NCBI RefSeq assembly: GCF_900182655.1
Contig: NZ_FXTC01000003.1
Location: 124,001 to 188,000, forward strand
Direction of reading: 5' to 3'
From: Chryseobacterium rhizoplanae
Lineage (GTDB): Bacteria > Bacteroidota > Bacteroidia > Flavobacteriales > Weeksellaceae
Length of the DNA stretch: 64,000 bases
The notes under the pieces: model-generated
Seen by the model: only the letters and a program-made list of their open reading frames with translations
Told to the model about the DNA's origin: nothing
Databases searched by the model: none
Part shown: piece by piece, positions 1 through 9,036 of the stretch
Layout: every line of letters begins with the position of its first letter
Position numbering within the stretch: the stretch's first letter is position 1
Position numbers and translations under genes: made by a program

Positions 1-745
1 TCACCCACGCATTCATCTCATCTCTGGCCATCATCTCCTTAACAATGAGAATACCATCAATAATAAGATCTTCTTTGGTGTTTTCTTCTATTTTTTGTTT
101 TCCGTAGATTGGTTTTCCTAGTAGAGATGCTCTTTTAGAATCTGTTCTCTGAGTTAAAAAACCTACTACCTGATAAGGAAGGCTCGGATTATCAAGAATA
201 GCACGTGCAATTGCAATTGATTGTTCATCAATTCCTAATACCAGAATTCTTTTTTTCAGTGCGCTTCTTCTGTATTCCCTTACAATATGGAAAAATTCTT
301 TCACATATAATCTGAAAAGGAATAATCCCATAAATGAAATTACAAAATAAAGGATCAGATAAGGAGTAAGTATAAACTTGGCCCCTGTAGTCCAGAAGTA
401 AAGAATATTGATCGTTCCGATAGTCAGCATTGTGCAAAAGCATGATATCAGAAGCTTAAATAAGTCTATAAATGTTGAATGGCGGATAATTCCGGCATAC
501 GTCTTGAAGAGATACATAAAAACAGTATTCGCCAAAATAATAAAAGCAAAAATTAAGCTTTTATCTTCATGGTAAATAAATTCCTGTTTAGTAATTTTTT
601 CGATAATGTAAGTAGAAAGAAATAGAGATATAACCAGAATAATAATGTCTATTACAAGAATTATCCATCTAGGAAGATATCTTACGTCTGAGAGATTGAC
701 AACATTATCCCCTCCAAATATTGTTTTTCTAAGAGAATCGTACAT
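1..745 (-). CDS. Polysaccharide biosynthesis NDP-sugar epimerase/dehydratase (CapD/FlaA1/WbpM-like), N-terminal part
   Basis: The frame opens at an ATG (complement of 743-745) and stays open to the window edge, so only the first 248 residues are seen. About four hydrophobic segments lie in residues 25-160 (starting near WIILVIDIIILVISLFL). A Rossmann-like stretch follows, with KKRILVLGIDEQSIAIARAI at about residue 170 and then VVGFL. This layout, a four-helix membrane domain followed by a CoA-binding-like nucleotide fold, is that of the FlaA1/CapD/WbpM family, which modifies UDP-sugars at the inner membrane for capsule, O-antigen or exopolysaccharide synthesis. The catalytic SDR domain would lie beyond the window. 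An undecaprenyl-phosphate sugar transferase shares a similar N-terminal region and cannot be excluded. Confidence 0.7.
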   Translation of the reverse strand, partial: MYDSLRKTIFGGDNVVNLSDVRYLPRWIILVIDIIILVISLFLSTYIIEKITKQEFIYHEDKSLIFAFIILANTVFMYLFKTYAGIIRHSTFIDLFKLLISCFCTMLTIGTINILYFWTTGAKFILTPYLILYFVISFMGLFLFRLYVKEFFHIVREYRRSALKKRILVLGIDEQSIAIARAILDNPSLPYQVVGFLTQRTDSKRASLLGKPIYGKQKIEENTKEDLIIDGILIVKEMMARDEMNAWV

Positions 746-1103
746 TGTCTATATTGGTGTTCATATTTAATTAATGTGTAATATCTGATCTTGTGATCAA
801 AGATAATTCCGATACAATCATGCAAAAATAAAATAAATTTATTTCAATATGTTGAAATCAAAAATAAATTTGATGTTATATTTATGAAATCTAGCAATTT
901 CATTACGATACAGCTAAAACTCACAGACAAAAATCATACCATATAAAGTCTTATAAAGGCGATATTTATCTATAAAAATTCTTTATTTCAGCTGTTTTAT
1001 CTTTAAAATAATTATTAAATATTTATGTATCAACCTCTTTCACTGAACTGATTGTTTTTTTGTTAAAAGTCATATGTCAAGTTTTTTGGAATTCATTAAT
1101 ATA
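746..1103. other. Intergenic gap, no gene seen
   Basis: This AT-rich stretch separates the start of the epimerase-type gene from the end of recX. I see no convincing open frame, RNA fold or repeat. It should carry the promoter of the epimerase gene and the end of the recX transcript. Confidence 0.5.
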
Positions 1104-1562
1104 TTATTCAAAAATATCAATTATTTTCTCATATTCAAAACCTTTACTCATCAAATATTTTATAGTCTTGGTTTTTTTTTGATATTCTTTCAAACCAGTT
1201 TGTTTAGAATAATATCCTTCAAAAATTTTCCTGATAGTCTTCTCATAATCAGAATCATCTATCTCATCAAAGCACGAGCTGATCAACCTTTCTGAAATCT
1301 GTTTTTGCTTCAGATTCATTTTAATTTTGGTCTTCCCCCAGTGTTTAATGTAAAATTTACCTCTGATATAGCTTCGTGTAAACCTTTCTTCATTCAGATA
1401 GTTTTCTTTCAGGAGATATAAAATGATTTCTTCTTTGGCTTCATCAATAAGCAGAAATTCTCTCATCTTCTGTTCCACTTCTGCATGGCAGCGGTCCTGG
1501 TAAACACAGTAGTTCACCAGTTTCTGCTTGATTTCCTCGAAGGTATAAGATTTCTTTTCCAT
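1104..1562 (-). CDS. recX: Regulatory protein RecX
   Basis: The protein has 152 residues, the usual size for RecX. It shows the RecX three-helix repeats: YCVYQDRCHAEVEQKMREF near the N-terminus, then LLKENYLNEERFTRSYIRGKF and HWGKTKIKMNLKQKQIS. These match the family pattern L..Rd.S..El..KL, L...gyldDerfA..yv, and wG..kI...L. RecX proteins bind RecA filaments and limit RecA-driven strand exchange in the cytoplasm. The gene starts six bases beyond a strong hairpin that ends the glyA transcript, so it is probably transcribed separately or by readthrough. recA itself is not in the window. Confidence 0.9.
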   Translation of the reverse strand: MEKKSYTFEEIKQKLVNYCVYQDRCHAEVEQKMREFLLIDEAKEEIILYLLKENYLNEERFTRSYIRGKFYIKHWGKTKIKMNLKQKQISERLISSCFDEIDDSDYEKTIRKIFEGYYSKQTGLKEYQKKTKTIKYLMSKGFEYEKIIDIFE

Positions 1563-1567
1563 TGAAT

Positions 1568-1598
1568 AAAAAAAGAATGAGCAGTTTGCCCATTCTTT
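1568..1598 (-). terminator. Rho-independent terminator of glyA
   Basis: Read on the minus strand, AAAGAATGGGCA and TGCTCATTCTTT form a 12-bp stem with one G-U pair and a three-base loop. A run of T follows. It lies just past the glyA stop codon and before the recX start. Confidence 0.85.
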
Positions 1599-1618
1599 AT
1601 ATGATATCGGAATGTCTG

Positions 1619-2884
1619 TTAGTAATTGAACAGAGCTTTTCCTTCCATTAATTCGTTAACTTTCTTTCTTACGGATGTAAGAACTTCTTCATTTTTGATA
1701 TTGTCTACCACTTCAGAAATCAATCCTGCAATAGTATCCATATCATTTTCTTTCAAACCTCTTGTTGTAATAGCTGCCGTTCCTAATCTGATACCAGATG
1801 TTGTGAATGGAGATTTATCATCAAAAGGAACCATGTTTTTGTTACAAGTAATATCAGCAAGCACTAATGCTTTTTCTGTTTCTTTACCGTTTACTCCTTT
1901 ATTTCTAAGGTCTACCAGTATCAGGTGATTATCTGTACCACCGCTTACGATATCAAATCCTCTGTCGATCATCGCTTTTGATAACGCCTGAGCATTGGAT
2001 TTAACTTGTTTTGCATATGTTTCAAACTGTACGTCCAAAGCTTCACCGAAAGCTACTGCTTTACCAGCGATCACGTGTTCAAGTGGTCCTCCCTGAATAC
2101 CTGGGAATACAGCTCCGTCCAATACCTGGCTCATCATTTTGATTTCTCCTTTTGGAGTTTTGTGGCCATATGTATTTTCAAAATCTTTCCCCATCATAAT
2201 CATCCCTCCTCTTGGGCCTCTCAGGGTTTTGTGAGTAGTGGTAGTTACTACATGGCAGTGCTCGAATGGTGAGTTTAATAATCCTTTTGCTACTAAACCT
2301 GCAGGGTGAGCAATGTCTGCCCAAAGCGTAGCTCCCACTTCGTCTGCTACTTCTCTGAATTTAGCATAATCCAAATCTCTTGAATACGCTGAGAAACCAG
2401 CAATAAGCATTTTTGGTTTTTCTCTTAGAGCAACTTCTCTCATTTGGTCATAGTCAATAAGACCTGTTTCCTGCTGAACTCCGTAAGAAACCACATTATA
2501 TTGTATACCAGAAAAGTTCACTGCAGAACCGTGAGTAAGGTGTCCTCCCATTGAAAGGTCCATCCCCATAATTTTATCACCAGGTTTCAAAACTGCAAGA
2601 TAAATGGCTGCATTCGCCTGAGAACCGGAGTGCGGCTGAACATTCACATAATCTACTCCGAAAAGTTCTTTTGCTCTGTTGATAGCCAATGTTTCAACCT
2701 CATCTACAACTTCACATCCTCCGTAATATCTTTTTCCGGGATATCCTTCAGCATATTTATTTGTCAGTACACTTCCCATTGCTTTCATCACGTTTTCAGA
2801 AACAAAGTTTTCTGATGCGATAAGCTCTAATCCGTGAGTTTGTCTTTGTCTTTCCTTTTCAATCAGGTCGAAAATAATATCCAT
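1619..2884 (-). CDS. glyA: Serine hydroxymethyltransferase
   Basis: GlyA is a cytoplasmic PLP enzyme that interconverts serine and glycine with tetrahydrofolate, feeding one-carbon units to purine and thymidylate synthesis. The sequence has the family signatures [10 protein letters not shown] near the start, [13 protein letters not shown], the HSGSQAN motif, and the PLP-lysine motif [15 protein letters not shown] start it at the ATG at 2884 (421 residues, normal length). A GTG 27 bases upstream would give 430 residues, but a -7 element (TACATTTG, 2921 to 2914) sits only three bases before that GTG, so the GTG would fall at or before the transcript start. A terminator follows the gene. Confidence 0.96.
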   Translation of the reverse strand: MDIIFDLIEKERQRQTHGLELIASENFVSENVMKAMGSVLTNKYAEGYPGKRYYGGCEVVDEVETLAINRAKELFGVDYVNVQPHSGSQANAAIYLAVLKPGDKIMGMDLSMGGHLTHGSAVNFSGIQYNVVSYGVQQETGLIDYDQMREVALREKPKMLIAGFSAYSRDLDYAKFREVADEVGATLWADIAHPAGLVAKGLLNSPFEHCHVVTTTTHKTLRGPRGGMIMMGKDFENTYGHKTPKGEIKMMSQVLDGAVFPGIQGGPLEHVIAGKAVAFGEALDVQFETYAKQVKSNAQALSKAMIDRGFDIVSGGTDNHLILVDLRNKGVNGKETEKALVLADITCNKNMVPFDDKSPFTTSGIRLGTAAITTRGLKENDMDTIAGLISEVVDNIKNEEVLTSVRKKVNELMEGKALFNY

Positions 2885-2913
2885 TTTACTTTTAGTTTTT
2901 GAAATTTCCACCC

Positions 2914-2921
2914 CAAATGTA
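2914..2921 (-). promoter_or_regulatory. -7 promoter element of glyA
   Basis: TACATTTG on the minus strand fits the Bacteroidota -7 consensus TAnnTTTG. Transcription would begin about 7 bases on, giving a leader of roughly 25 bases to the ATG at 2884. Confidence 0.6.
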
Positions 2922-3032
2922 CGGATTTTTCATCGAGATTTTTCTATTGAAAAAATGATTTTAAACACTAAAAAATGAAAACATCATCAATAAATCAAAT
3001 ATTATAGCTGTTTTAATTTGATCAAAAACCCT

Positions 3033-3938
3033 TTAAAATTCTTCGTCTGCAAGTTCTTTATTGACCACTGCACCTGCAAAATTTCCCTGTGAAACAGCAT
3101 TAGCTACTGAACGCATCATTGTCACATTGTCTCCACAGGCAAAAACTCCGGGAACATTTGTTTTCTGCATCATATCTACTTTAATAAATCCCTGCTCTGT
3201 AAGTTCACATCCCAGATCGTCAGATACATTGATATTCTGTTCAAAAGGAATTTTAGCATATAAAGTCTGTAAAGCAACTTCTTTTCCGTTTTTGAAAACG
3301 ATTTTTTGAATGGAACCATTTGTATGCTCAATGCTTTTAATTTCATCTTCGTTAAGAATGATTTTATTCTGCTCCAGTTTTTCGAGTTGTTCATCAGTAA
3401 GAACAGCTTTCCCGTTTGTAAACAGGGTAAGGTTTTTAGTCAGATTAAAAATCAGTTTTGAAAATTCATAAGCCATATCTCCATTGGAAAGAATTCCGGT
3501 AACCTCGTTTTTCACTTCATAGCCGTGACAGTATGGACAATGTATAACAGAAATCCCCCAGCATTCTGCAAATCCGGGAATATCCGGCATTTTATCTTTC
3601 ACTCCGGAAGCTAAAATGAGTTTTTTAGCCTGAAATTTTTCGCCGGATGAAGTTTCAATCTCGAAACCATCAATTGTTTTTACTGTTTTTACAACTGTTC
3701 CATTATAAAACCGGACCGTGTTATATTTCTCTACATCTTCTTTTGCCAGCTTTGCAATTTCGGAAGGTGTTTTCCCATCATGAGTAACAAAATTATGGGA
3801 ATGCGGTGTTTGCCTGTTGCAAGGTTTTCCGTTGTCAATAATCAGGACATTTCTTAAAGACCTTCCCAATGACATACCTGCAGATAAACCGGAGTAACTT
3901 CCTCCTATTATGATGATATCAAAATTTTTGTTTTCCAT
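3033..3938 (-). CDS. Thioredoxin-reductase-like NAD(P)/FAD oxidoreductase with CPYC motif
   Basis: This 301-residue flavoprotein begins with an FAD-binding Rossmann motif (IIIIGGSYSGLSAGMSLGR, residues 8-26) and ends with the FAD motif GVFACGDN. A redox pair C134-P-Y-C137 sits in the TrxR position (IHCPYCHGYE). The second, NAD(P)H-binding Rossmann motif is not canonical: where TrxB has GGGDSA, this protein reads LSNGDMAYE (about residue 150). Similar small CxxC flavoproteins act as disulfide oxidases or reductases; the substrate is unknown here. It is therefore probably not the housekeeping trxB. The start at 3938 lies 12 bases downstream of an array of seven AATTGAT repeats, so its expression may vary with repeat number. 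Confidence 0.8.
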   Translation of the reverse strand: MENKNFDIIIIGGSYSGLSAGMSLGRSLRNVLIIDNGKPCNRQTPHSHNFVTHDGKTPSEIAKLAKEDVEKYNTVRFYNGTVVKTVKTIDGFEIETSSGEKFQAKKLILASGVKDKMPDIPGFAECWGISVIHCPYCHGYEVKNEVTGILSNGDMAYEFSKLIFNLTKNLTLFTNGKAVLTDEQLEKLEQNKIILNEDEIKSIEHTNGSIQKIVFKNGKEVALQTLYAKIPFEQNINVSDDLGCELTEQGFIKVDMMQKTNVPGVFACGDNVTMMRSVANAVSQGNFAGAVVNKELADEEF

Positions 3939-3950
3939 AGTTCAGTTTAT

Positions 3951-3999
3951 AATTGATAATTGATAATTGATAATTGATAATTGATAATTGATAATTGAT
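3951..3999. repeat. Tandem heptamer array, seven copies of AATTGAT
   Basis: Seven perfect, uninterrupted copies of AATTGAT lie directly upstream of the minus-strand oxidoreductase gene, where its promoter or leader should be. Perfect short arrays like this are prone to slipped-strand changes in copy number. Confidence 0.95.
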
Positions 4000-4103
4000 A
4001 ATACAAAGTTAACTTAAAATCAATTAATGCAATAAAGTTGCAATAATATTTATCTATTAATTTTATCCTGTCTACAAATCATTATTTTATTCTTATTGAA
4101 AAA

Positions 4104-5630
4104 CTATTTCCACTCATTTTTGACTTCAGTAATCTCGTCCTGAATTCTTTTACTGATATCTATTTTCGCTCCCTGCAAACTGAAAATTGCCGTTCCTCTT
4201 TCTCTTGCGTACGGATTGGTAATGGAATCATATAATTTTGCTACTTCAAAAAAAGAACCTGATTCTTTAAGTTCCTTTCCTGCTTCAGGAGCATCTTTAA
4301 CCCTGATAACATTTTTATATTTTTTGCTTAAATCTATCCAATTGATATAATCCGCATGAAATGACATGGCTACAACACCTGCCTTTGAATAATAATTAAT
4401 AGCACCAGTCTGCCCGTAGTTATCACACAATACCATGGTATTTCCGGATTTTGACAGTCGGGAATATTCTTTATCTACTTTTTGAGCCAATTCTTTCCAG
4501 CCTTGCATATCAGCAAAATCCTGAGGTAACGGATGATCTTTTCCGTCTTCCCAGCGAAGCAATCCGAACTTTTTGTATTGATCCTGATGGGACTCAATAT
4601 ATTCAGGACTCTTATTGGGGAAGGCTACATTATATAAAGGAAGAAATAAAAGTATAGGGATAAGGATGCTGACAGGTTTTAAAAATCTCTTCCACCCTTT
4701 TTCAAATAAGCGGCCCAGAAAAACGGAACCAAAGGCAATATATACCGGATACAGCCCTATCGCATAGTAATCTTTTGCTTTAAAAAATAAAAACAGGGTA
4801 ATGGTGATGATATAACTCCAAAAGAAAAACCTGAATTTCTCAAAAGGCTTGTACAACAGTAATGCTCCCCAGCCTGCTATAATGACAAAAATAACTCCTA
4901 TGAAAAAGAGAATCTGAGATTTCATAAAACCCATTCTATCCACATGCACAAGCTGTTTTTCAGAAAGTTCTTTCATATGATGGATCACCGGAAAATGATT
5001 CTGATACTGCCAGAGAAGATTGGGAAAAACAATAATCAAAGCCAGAAGAGCGGCCCAATATACATGAGACTGCATAAAAATTTTTCTTTGCTCTGTTAAT
5101 AATAATGCAGGAATAAGTCCCAATAATGAAAAAGCAATATTGTATTTATTTAATATTCCTATTCCAAAGATAACAGCTCCAATGTATATCCATTTTACTT
5201 TTTCTGAATTAAAATATTTAATCAAAGCATAATAAAGGAACAGCCACAGAAAAATTTCTAAAGAGTTAGGCTGAAACAGCATATTTATCCGGAGGAGTAC
5301 TGAGAACAGAATCCCTAAAGAAGCAAGTATTTTGGCAAAGAGGTTTCCATTAAGTTCTTCAACAATTTTCCACACCAACACTATCGTCACTGCTCCAAAC
5401 AACGCAGGGAAAAACTTAACCCAAAATATGGAATTTCCTAACATTTTAATTATCCAGGCAATCCATGAATTGACGGGAGGAACTGAAAGATATCCCCACG
5501 CCAGATGATTGGCCTGATCGAGATGCAGATATTCATCCCGGTGAAGCTCATACTCAGGACTTATCAGTGAGTATTGAAGAGCAAATTTCGCAATGATAAA
5601 AAGAAGCAGAATCCAGTAGTCTTTTTTCAT
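4104..5630 (-). CDS. GT39/ArnT-like membrane glycosyltransferase
   Basis: This 508-residue protein is an integral membrane protein with about ten hydrophobic segments. Its first extracytoplasmic loop carries the family signature HRDEYLHLDQANHLAWGYLSVPP (residues 30-52), with the acidic DE pair that in PMT/ArnT-type (GT-C) enzymes is catalytic or metal-binding. Such enzymes move a sugar from a polyprenyl-phosphate carrier to lipid A, protein or polysaccharide on the periplasmic side. The last 150 residues are soluble and probably periplasmic. No partner genes for sugar-lipid synthesis are adjacent, so the acceptor is unknown. Confidence 0.8.
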   Translation of the reverse strand: MKKDYWILLLFIIAKFALQYSLISPEYELHRDEYLHLDQANHLAWGYLSVPPVNSWIAWIIKMLGNSIFWVKFFPALFGAVTIVLVWKIVEELNGNLFAKILASLGILFSVLLRINMLFQPNSLEIFLWLFLYYALIKYFNSEKVKWIYIGAVIFGIGILNKYNIAFSLLGLIPALLLTEQRKIFMQSHVYWAALLALIIVFPNLLWQYQNHFPVIHHMKELSEKQLVHVDRMGFMKSQILFFIGVIFVIIAGWGALLLYKPFEKFRFFFWSYIITITLFLFFKAKDYYAIGLYPVYIAFGSVFLGRLFEKGWKRFLKPVSILIPILLFLPLYNVAFPNKSPEYIESHQDQYKKFGLLRWEDGKDHPLPQDFADMQGWKELAQKVDKEYSRLSKSGNTMVLCDNYGQTGAINYYSKAGVVAMSFHADYINWIDLSKKYKNVIRVKDAPEAGKELKESGSFFEVAKLYDSITNPYARERGTAIFSLQGAKIDISKRIQDEITEVKNEWK

Positions 5631-5679
5631 GGGATATAGTTTGGAATTTAAAGGTAAGACAGTCTAACTCTCTCTTTTG

Positions 5680-6255
5680 TTACATAATTTGCATGATTTC
5701 AAACTTATTATCTATAATTTCAGTTTTTATCTTCTGAATATTGTCAGACCAATATTTAATTTCTTCAATCTTCTCAGGACATTCTTCTATGGGAGCATTC
5801 TGACAGTCGATCAAATATTCCTGGTACTTTTTCAATATATTATTCAGATATACTTCATAATCTTTAGGATTTTTAGGAATATATCCTATTCCATCACAGC
5901 CGCAGGAATGAAAGCATTTTCCTGTTTTAAAAAGGCTTTCTGCAATCTTCCATTCTTTGACTGCTGTTTTTTTAGGAGCTTTGAAATCTTTTCCCAGATC
6001 AGCCATCACACTGGTACATTCCGGGCATTTTATAATCCTGTTTTCAAGGTTTGAAACAATTTTTTCCAATTCTTTTGTTTCTGCTTTCGTGAAAACATAT
6101 CCTACTTTGCGAAATATTTTCCCACCAGGTTCATAGTATATTTTTTCTTTTTCTATCCTTCTTATAATGTCATAAGTATCCGGCTGTTTAAATGATTTCC
6201 GGCATTTAAAACAGACATAATGTGATTTATAAGTTTTCCGAGCATATCGACACAT
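5680..6255 (-). CDS. Zinc-ribbon protein of unknown function
   Basis: The 191-residue product has a CxxC pair near the N-terminus (CFKC), a second pair (CPEC) near residue 78, and a Cys/His cluster HSCGCDGIGYIP near residue 115. The pattern suggests one or two structural zinc sites. The C-terminal half is charged and helical. I do not recognise a named family. A -7 element (TATATTTG, 6284 to 6277) precedes the ATG at 6255. It lies between the export operon and the glycosyltransferase gene on the same strand, but a terminator isolates it from the export operon. Confidence 0.65.
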   Translation of the reverse strand: MCRYARKTYKSHYVCFKCRKSFKQPDTYDIIRRIEKEKIYYEPGGKIFRKVGYVFTKAETKELEKIVSNLENRIIKCPECTSVMADLGKDFKAPKKTAVKEWKIAESLFKTGKCFHSCGCDGIGYIPKNPKDYEVYLNNILKKYQEYLIDCQNAPIEECPEKIEEIKYWSDNIQKIKTEIIDNKFEIMQIM

Positions 6256-6310
6256 TTTTCATGGATTTATCTGACTCAAATATAGGAATTTACTCTTGTA
6301 AAGGTTTATA

Positions 6311-6347
6311 TAAAAAAATCCCGGAGAAAAAAAATTCCTCCAGGATT
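6311..6347 (-). terminator. Terminator of the MacAB-like operon
   Basis: On the minus strand AATCCTGGAG pairs with CTCCGGGATT (6338-6347 with 6317-6326, one G-U pair), and seven T follow. It lies 29 bases past the stop codon of the adaptor gene at 6376. Confidence 0.8.
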
Positions 6348-6375
6348 ACAGTTTAAAAGTGTATAGTGTAGTTTA

Positions 6376-7587
6376 TTATTTTTTGCTGGATTTTTCTTTC
6401 AGCTCTTCTTTGTCTTTATCAGAAGGATTCCAAACTTTAATCTCAGTATCTTTTGTAATCTCTGATCCCGGAAGAACCTGAACGTTGATACCGTCACTAG
6501 CTCCCAGTTTCAAATATACTTTTTTGAATTTCCCATCTTTTTGTTTCGATTCTACAAAAGGAACATCTTTTCCTTGTTTCTTTTCATACTGAACTAAAGA
6601 CTCGTCCAATAATAATGCATTTTTCTGAGAACTCAAAACAATTTCACCGTTCGCAGAAAAACCTGCTCTAATATACTCATTATTAGGATTACTTACGTTA
6701 CCTTCTACCGGAAATTTAATGGTTCCTGCATTATCTTTTCCTTTAGGTGCGATCATCGTTAGTTTTCCAGGGAAAGTTTTGTTTTGCAGTGCACCGATTA
6801 CGATGTTCATATCCATACCTTCACTCAGTTTTCCAGCTTGAGCTTCGTCAATTTCACCTTTAAAAATCAGGACATTCAAATCTGCCACTGAACAGATTGT
6901 AGTTCCGGCGTTAAAGTTATTGGCTTCAATCACCTGGCTTCCTGCTTTTACAGGCACCTCAAGTACGGTACCCGAAGCTTTGGAACGAATCTCGGTAGTA
7001 GCTAAACCTTGTCCTTTCAATTCAGGCGTTGCTCCTGTCTTAGCAATCTGTAATCTTTTTTGAGCGGTATTTAATTGCTGTTGAGCATTTTTCAACGTCT
7101 GTTGCTGAGAGTACAATTGCTGCTGAGAATTCAGATACTCCTGTTTAGAAGCTACTCCCTGCTTGTACAGTTTATCCTGCATTTCAAATTGCTTCTGCAT
7201 ATTTCCTACATTCATCTGCGCATTGCTGATCTGAATCTGTGCATTCTGAACTTCCTGCTGAGCAGCATTTACCTCAGAAATACTAGGAACAATCTTTACG
7301 GTAGCAATCAGCTGTCCTACTTCTACCTTATCTCCTTCTTTTACTAAGATTTTATCTATGATCCCTGCAATATTGGGTTTAATTTCAATTTCTTCCTTGG
7401 GAACAATTTTTCCTGTTGCCATTACTTTATCATCCATATTCTGAACGGTAGGCTTACGGGTAAGGAAAGCTTCTCCTTCTTTAGAATTAGATTTGATAAG
7501 ATAGCCAATCCCTGAGAACAATGCCACTGCAAATAAAAGCCCCAACACTATATAAATGGCTTTTTTCCAAGTGAATTTCTTTTTCAT
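6376..7587 (-). CDS. Periplasmic adaptor (MacA/HlyD-like membrane fusion protein)
   Basis: This 403-residue protein has one N-terminal membrane segment (AIYIVLGLLFAVALFSGIGYLI). The split lipoyl/barrel-sandwich domain follows, with GIIDKILVKEGDKVEVGQLIA near residue 75. A long coiled-coil hairpin rich in Gln and Asn comes next (about residues 105-180), and then a beta-barrel domain. Adaptors of this type link an inner-membrane ABC permease to a TolC-type outer-membrane channel. It is the last gene of a four-gene minus-strand operon (ATPase, two permeases, adaptor). No TolC homologue lies in the window, so the channel must be encoded elsewhere. The exported substrate is unknown. Confidence 0.88.
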   Translation of the reverse strand: MKKKFTWKKAIYIVLGLLFAVALFSGIGYLIKSNSKEGEAFLTRKPTVQNMDDKVMATGKIVPKEEIEIKPNIAGIIDKILVKEGDKVEVGQLIATVKIVPSISEVNAAQQEVQNAQIQISNAQMNVGNMQKQFEMQDKLYKQGVASKQEYLNSQQQLYSQQQTLKNAQQQLNTAQKRLQIAKTGATPELKGQGLATTEIRSKASGTVLEVPVKAGSQVIEANNFNAGTTICSVADLNVLIFKGEIDEAQAGKLSEGMDMNIVIGALQNKTFPGKLTMIAPKGKDNAGTIKFPVEGNVSNPNNEYIRAGFSANGEIVLSSQKNALLLDESLVQYEKKQGKDVPFVESKQKDGKFKKVYLKLGASDGINVQVLPGSEITKDTEIKVWNPSDKDKEELKEKSSKK

Positions 7588-7697
7588 ATGTATAGTTTAT
7601 TTTTTATTAAATAGATTGAAAGATTTAAAAATTAAAGATTGATTCTCTATATTCCTTTTTACTTTTAAATCTTAAAATGATTTCATTTTCAAATTAA

Positions 7698-8969
7698 TTA
7701 CTCTGTTCTTAAGGCTTCAATAGGCCTGATCTTTACGGCTCTTTGTGCCGGAATCATTCCGATGATCAATCCTAAAATCACCATGACAGCCATGGCAGCA
7801 AATACGTTTCCATAGTTGACTGTCGGATTATAGAAAGGAAATGAATCCTGTCCCTGGGTAACGGCATTCAGAATCATCAACACAAAAATTCCAAACATAA
7901 AGCCTAATAACCCCGAGGAGAGTGTTATCACCACACTTTCCAGCAAAATCTGATTTCTTACTTCTGCCGGTTTCGCTCCCAATGCTCTTCTGATCCCGAT
8001 TTCTTTGGTTCTTTCTTTTACTGTAATCAAAAGGATATTCGAGATTGCAATTACTCCGGCAAGGATTGTCAGTGTACCTACAATGATAGTTAATAGCTGC
8101 ATTCCCGTAAGAAAACCTGTCAGCTTTTTAAATTCTTTTCCAAGGTTGAAACTTCCGAAAGCATTGGTATCTTCAGGGGATACTTTATTTTTTGACTTTA
8201 ACACCTGCTTTACATCTTCTTCTACCGAATTCACATTGGCATTAGGTTTACTTACAATCGCAAACATGTCAATCTGATCTCCTGCATTATACATTTTTGT
8301 ATAGGTAGAAAGCGGGATGAAAGCTGTTTGGTCATTTTCAAATCCACCTCCTTTTTTCACACGGAAAACTCCGATTACATTAAAGAATAGTCCTTTAATA
8401 TTGATTGATTTCCCAATTGGGTTTTCTTTTTTCTTAGCATCAAAGAAGTTTTTATAAATCTCTTCTCCAATGACTACTACATTTTTATTTCCTGAAACAT
8501 CGGCATCATTGATGTAGCGTCCAAAGATCAGCTTCTTTTCTGAAATTTTATTTCCTACAGAGTAATCTCCCGTAAGCGAATAAGTACCATTTTTCCCGTT
8601 TCTTGACATTGCCTCTCCCGGTGTTCCGGTAAAGCTTCCTCTGGCATTCTGCGGCGAGATATAATCTATGGCAGTTACTTTTCTTTTCAGCATTTCCATA
8701 TCATTTAAGTTCAGATGAACTTCTCTTCCTTTAGGAAATCCTTCATAGGGAATAGAGGTTTTCTGTGCCCACAGGAAGATTGAATTGGTAGCAAAACCGG
8801 AAAATAATTTATCAAAACCATTCTCCATTCCTTTTGCTGCTCCAAGAAGGCTTACATACAAAAACATCCCCCATCCTACGCCGATCATGGTAAGAAATGT
8901 TCGGAGCTTATTATTCCTTAATGAATAATAAATCTCCTGCCAAGTATCTTTTTTAAATATGATATTCAC
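7698..8969 (-). CDS. ABC transporter permease, MacB/FtsX type (second of pair)
   Basis: This 423-residue protein has the MacB architecture: a first membrane helix near residue 25 (LRTFLTMIGVGWGMFLYVSLL), a periplasmic domain of about 240 residues, then three C-terminal helices. The motif KERTKEIGIRRALGAKP marks the cytoplasmic coupling loop, and RPIEALRTE closes the protein. It is paralogous to the neighbouring permease at 9037-10266, which ends with the same IEALRTE. A heterodimer driven by the ATPase at 10359-11048 is the simple reading. In MacB-type systems the pump moves substrate within the periplasm towards the outer membrane. Confidence 0.88.
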   Translation of the reverse strand: MNIIFKKDTWQEIYYSLRNNKLRTFLTMIGVGWGMFLYVSLLGAAKGMENGFDKLFSGFATNSIFLWAQKTSIPYEGFPKGREVHLNLNDMEMLKRKVTAIDYISPQNARGSFTGTPGEAMSRNGKNGTYSLTGDYSVGNKISEKKLIFGRYINDADVSGNKNVVVIGEEIYKNFFDAKKKENPIGKSINIKGLFFNVIGVFRVKKGGGFENDQTAFIPLSTYTKMYNAGDQIDMFAIVSKPNANVNSVEEDVKQVLKSKNKVSPEDTNAFGSFNLGKEFKKLTGFLTGMQLLTIIVGTLTILAGVIAISNILLITVKERTKEIGIRRALGAKPAEVRNQILLESVVITLSSGLLGFMFGIFVLMILNAVTQGQDSFPFYNPTVNYGNVFAAMAVMVILGLIIGMIPAQRAVKIRPIEALRTE

Positions 8970-9036
8970 CTTGTTGAATTATAAGTTATAAATTATGAGT
9001 TATGAATTTCATTAATCCGTTTATCTTTTTCACAAA

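Noticed and set aside
2885-2911. GTG start for glyA giving nine more residues
   Set aside because: The -7 box at 2914-2921 would put the transcript start at about 2908-2909, at or inside the GTG.
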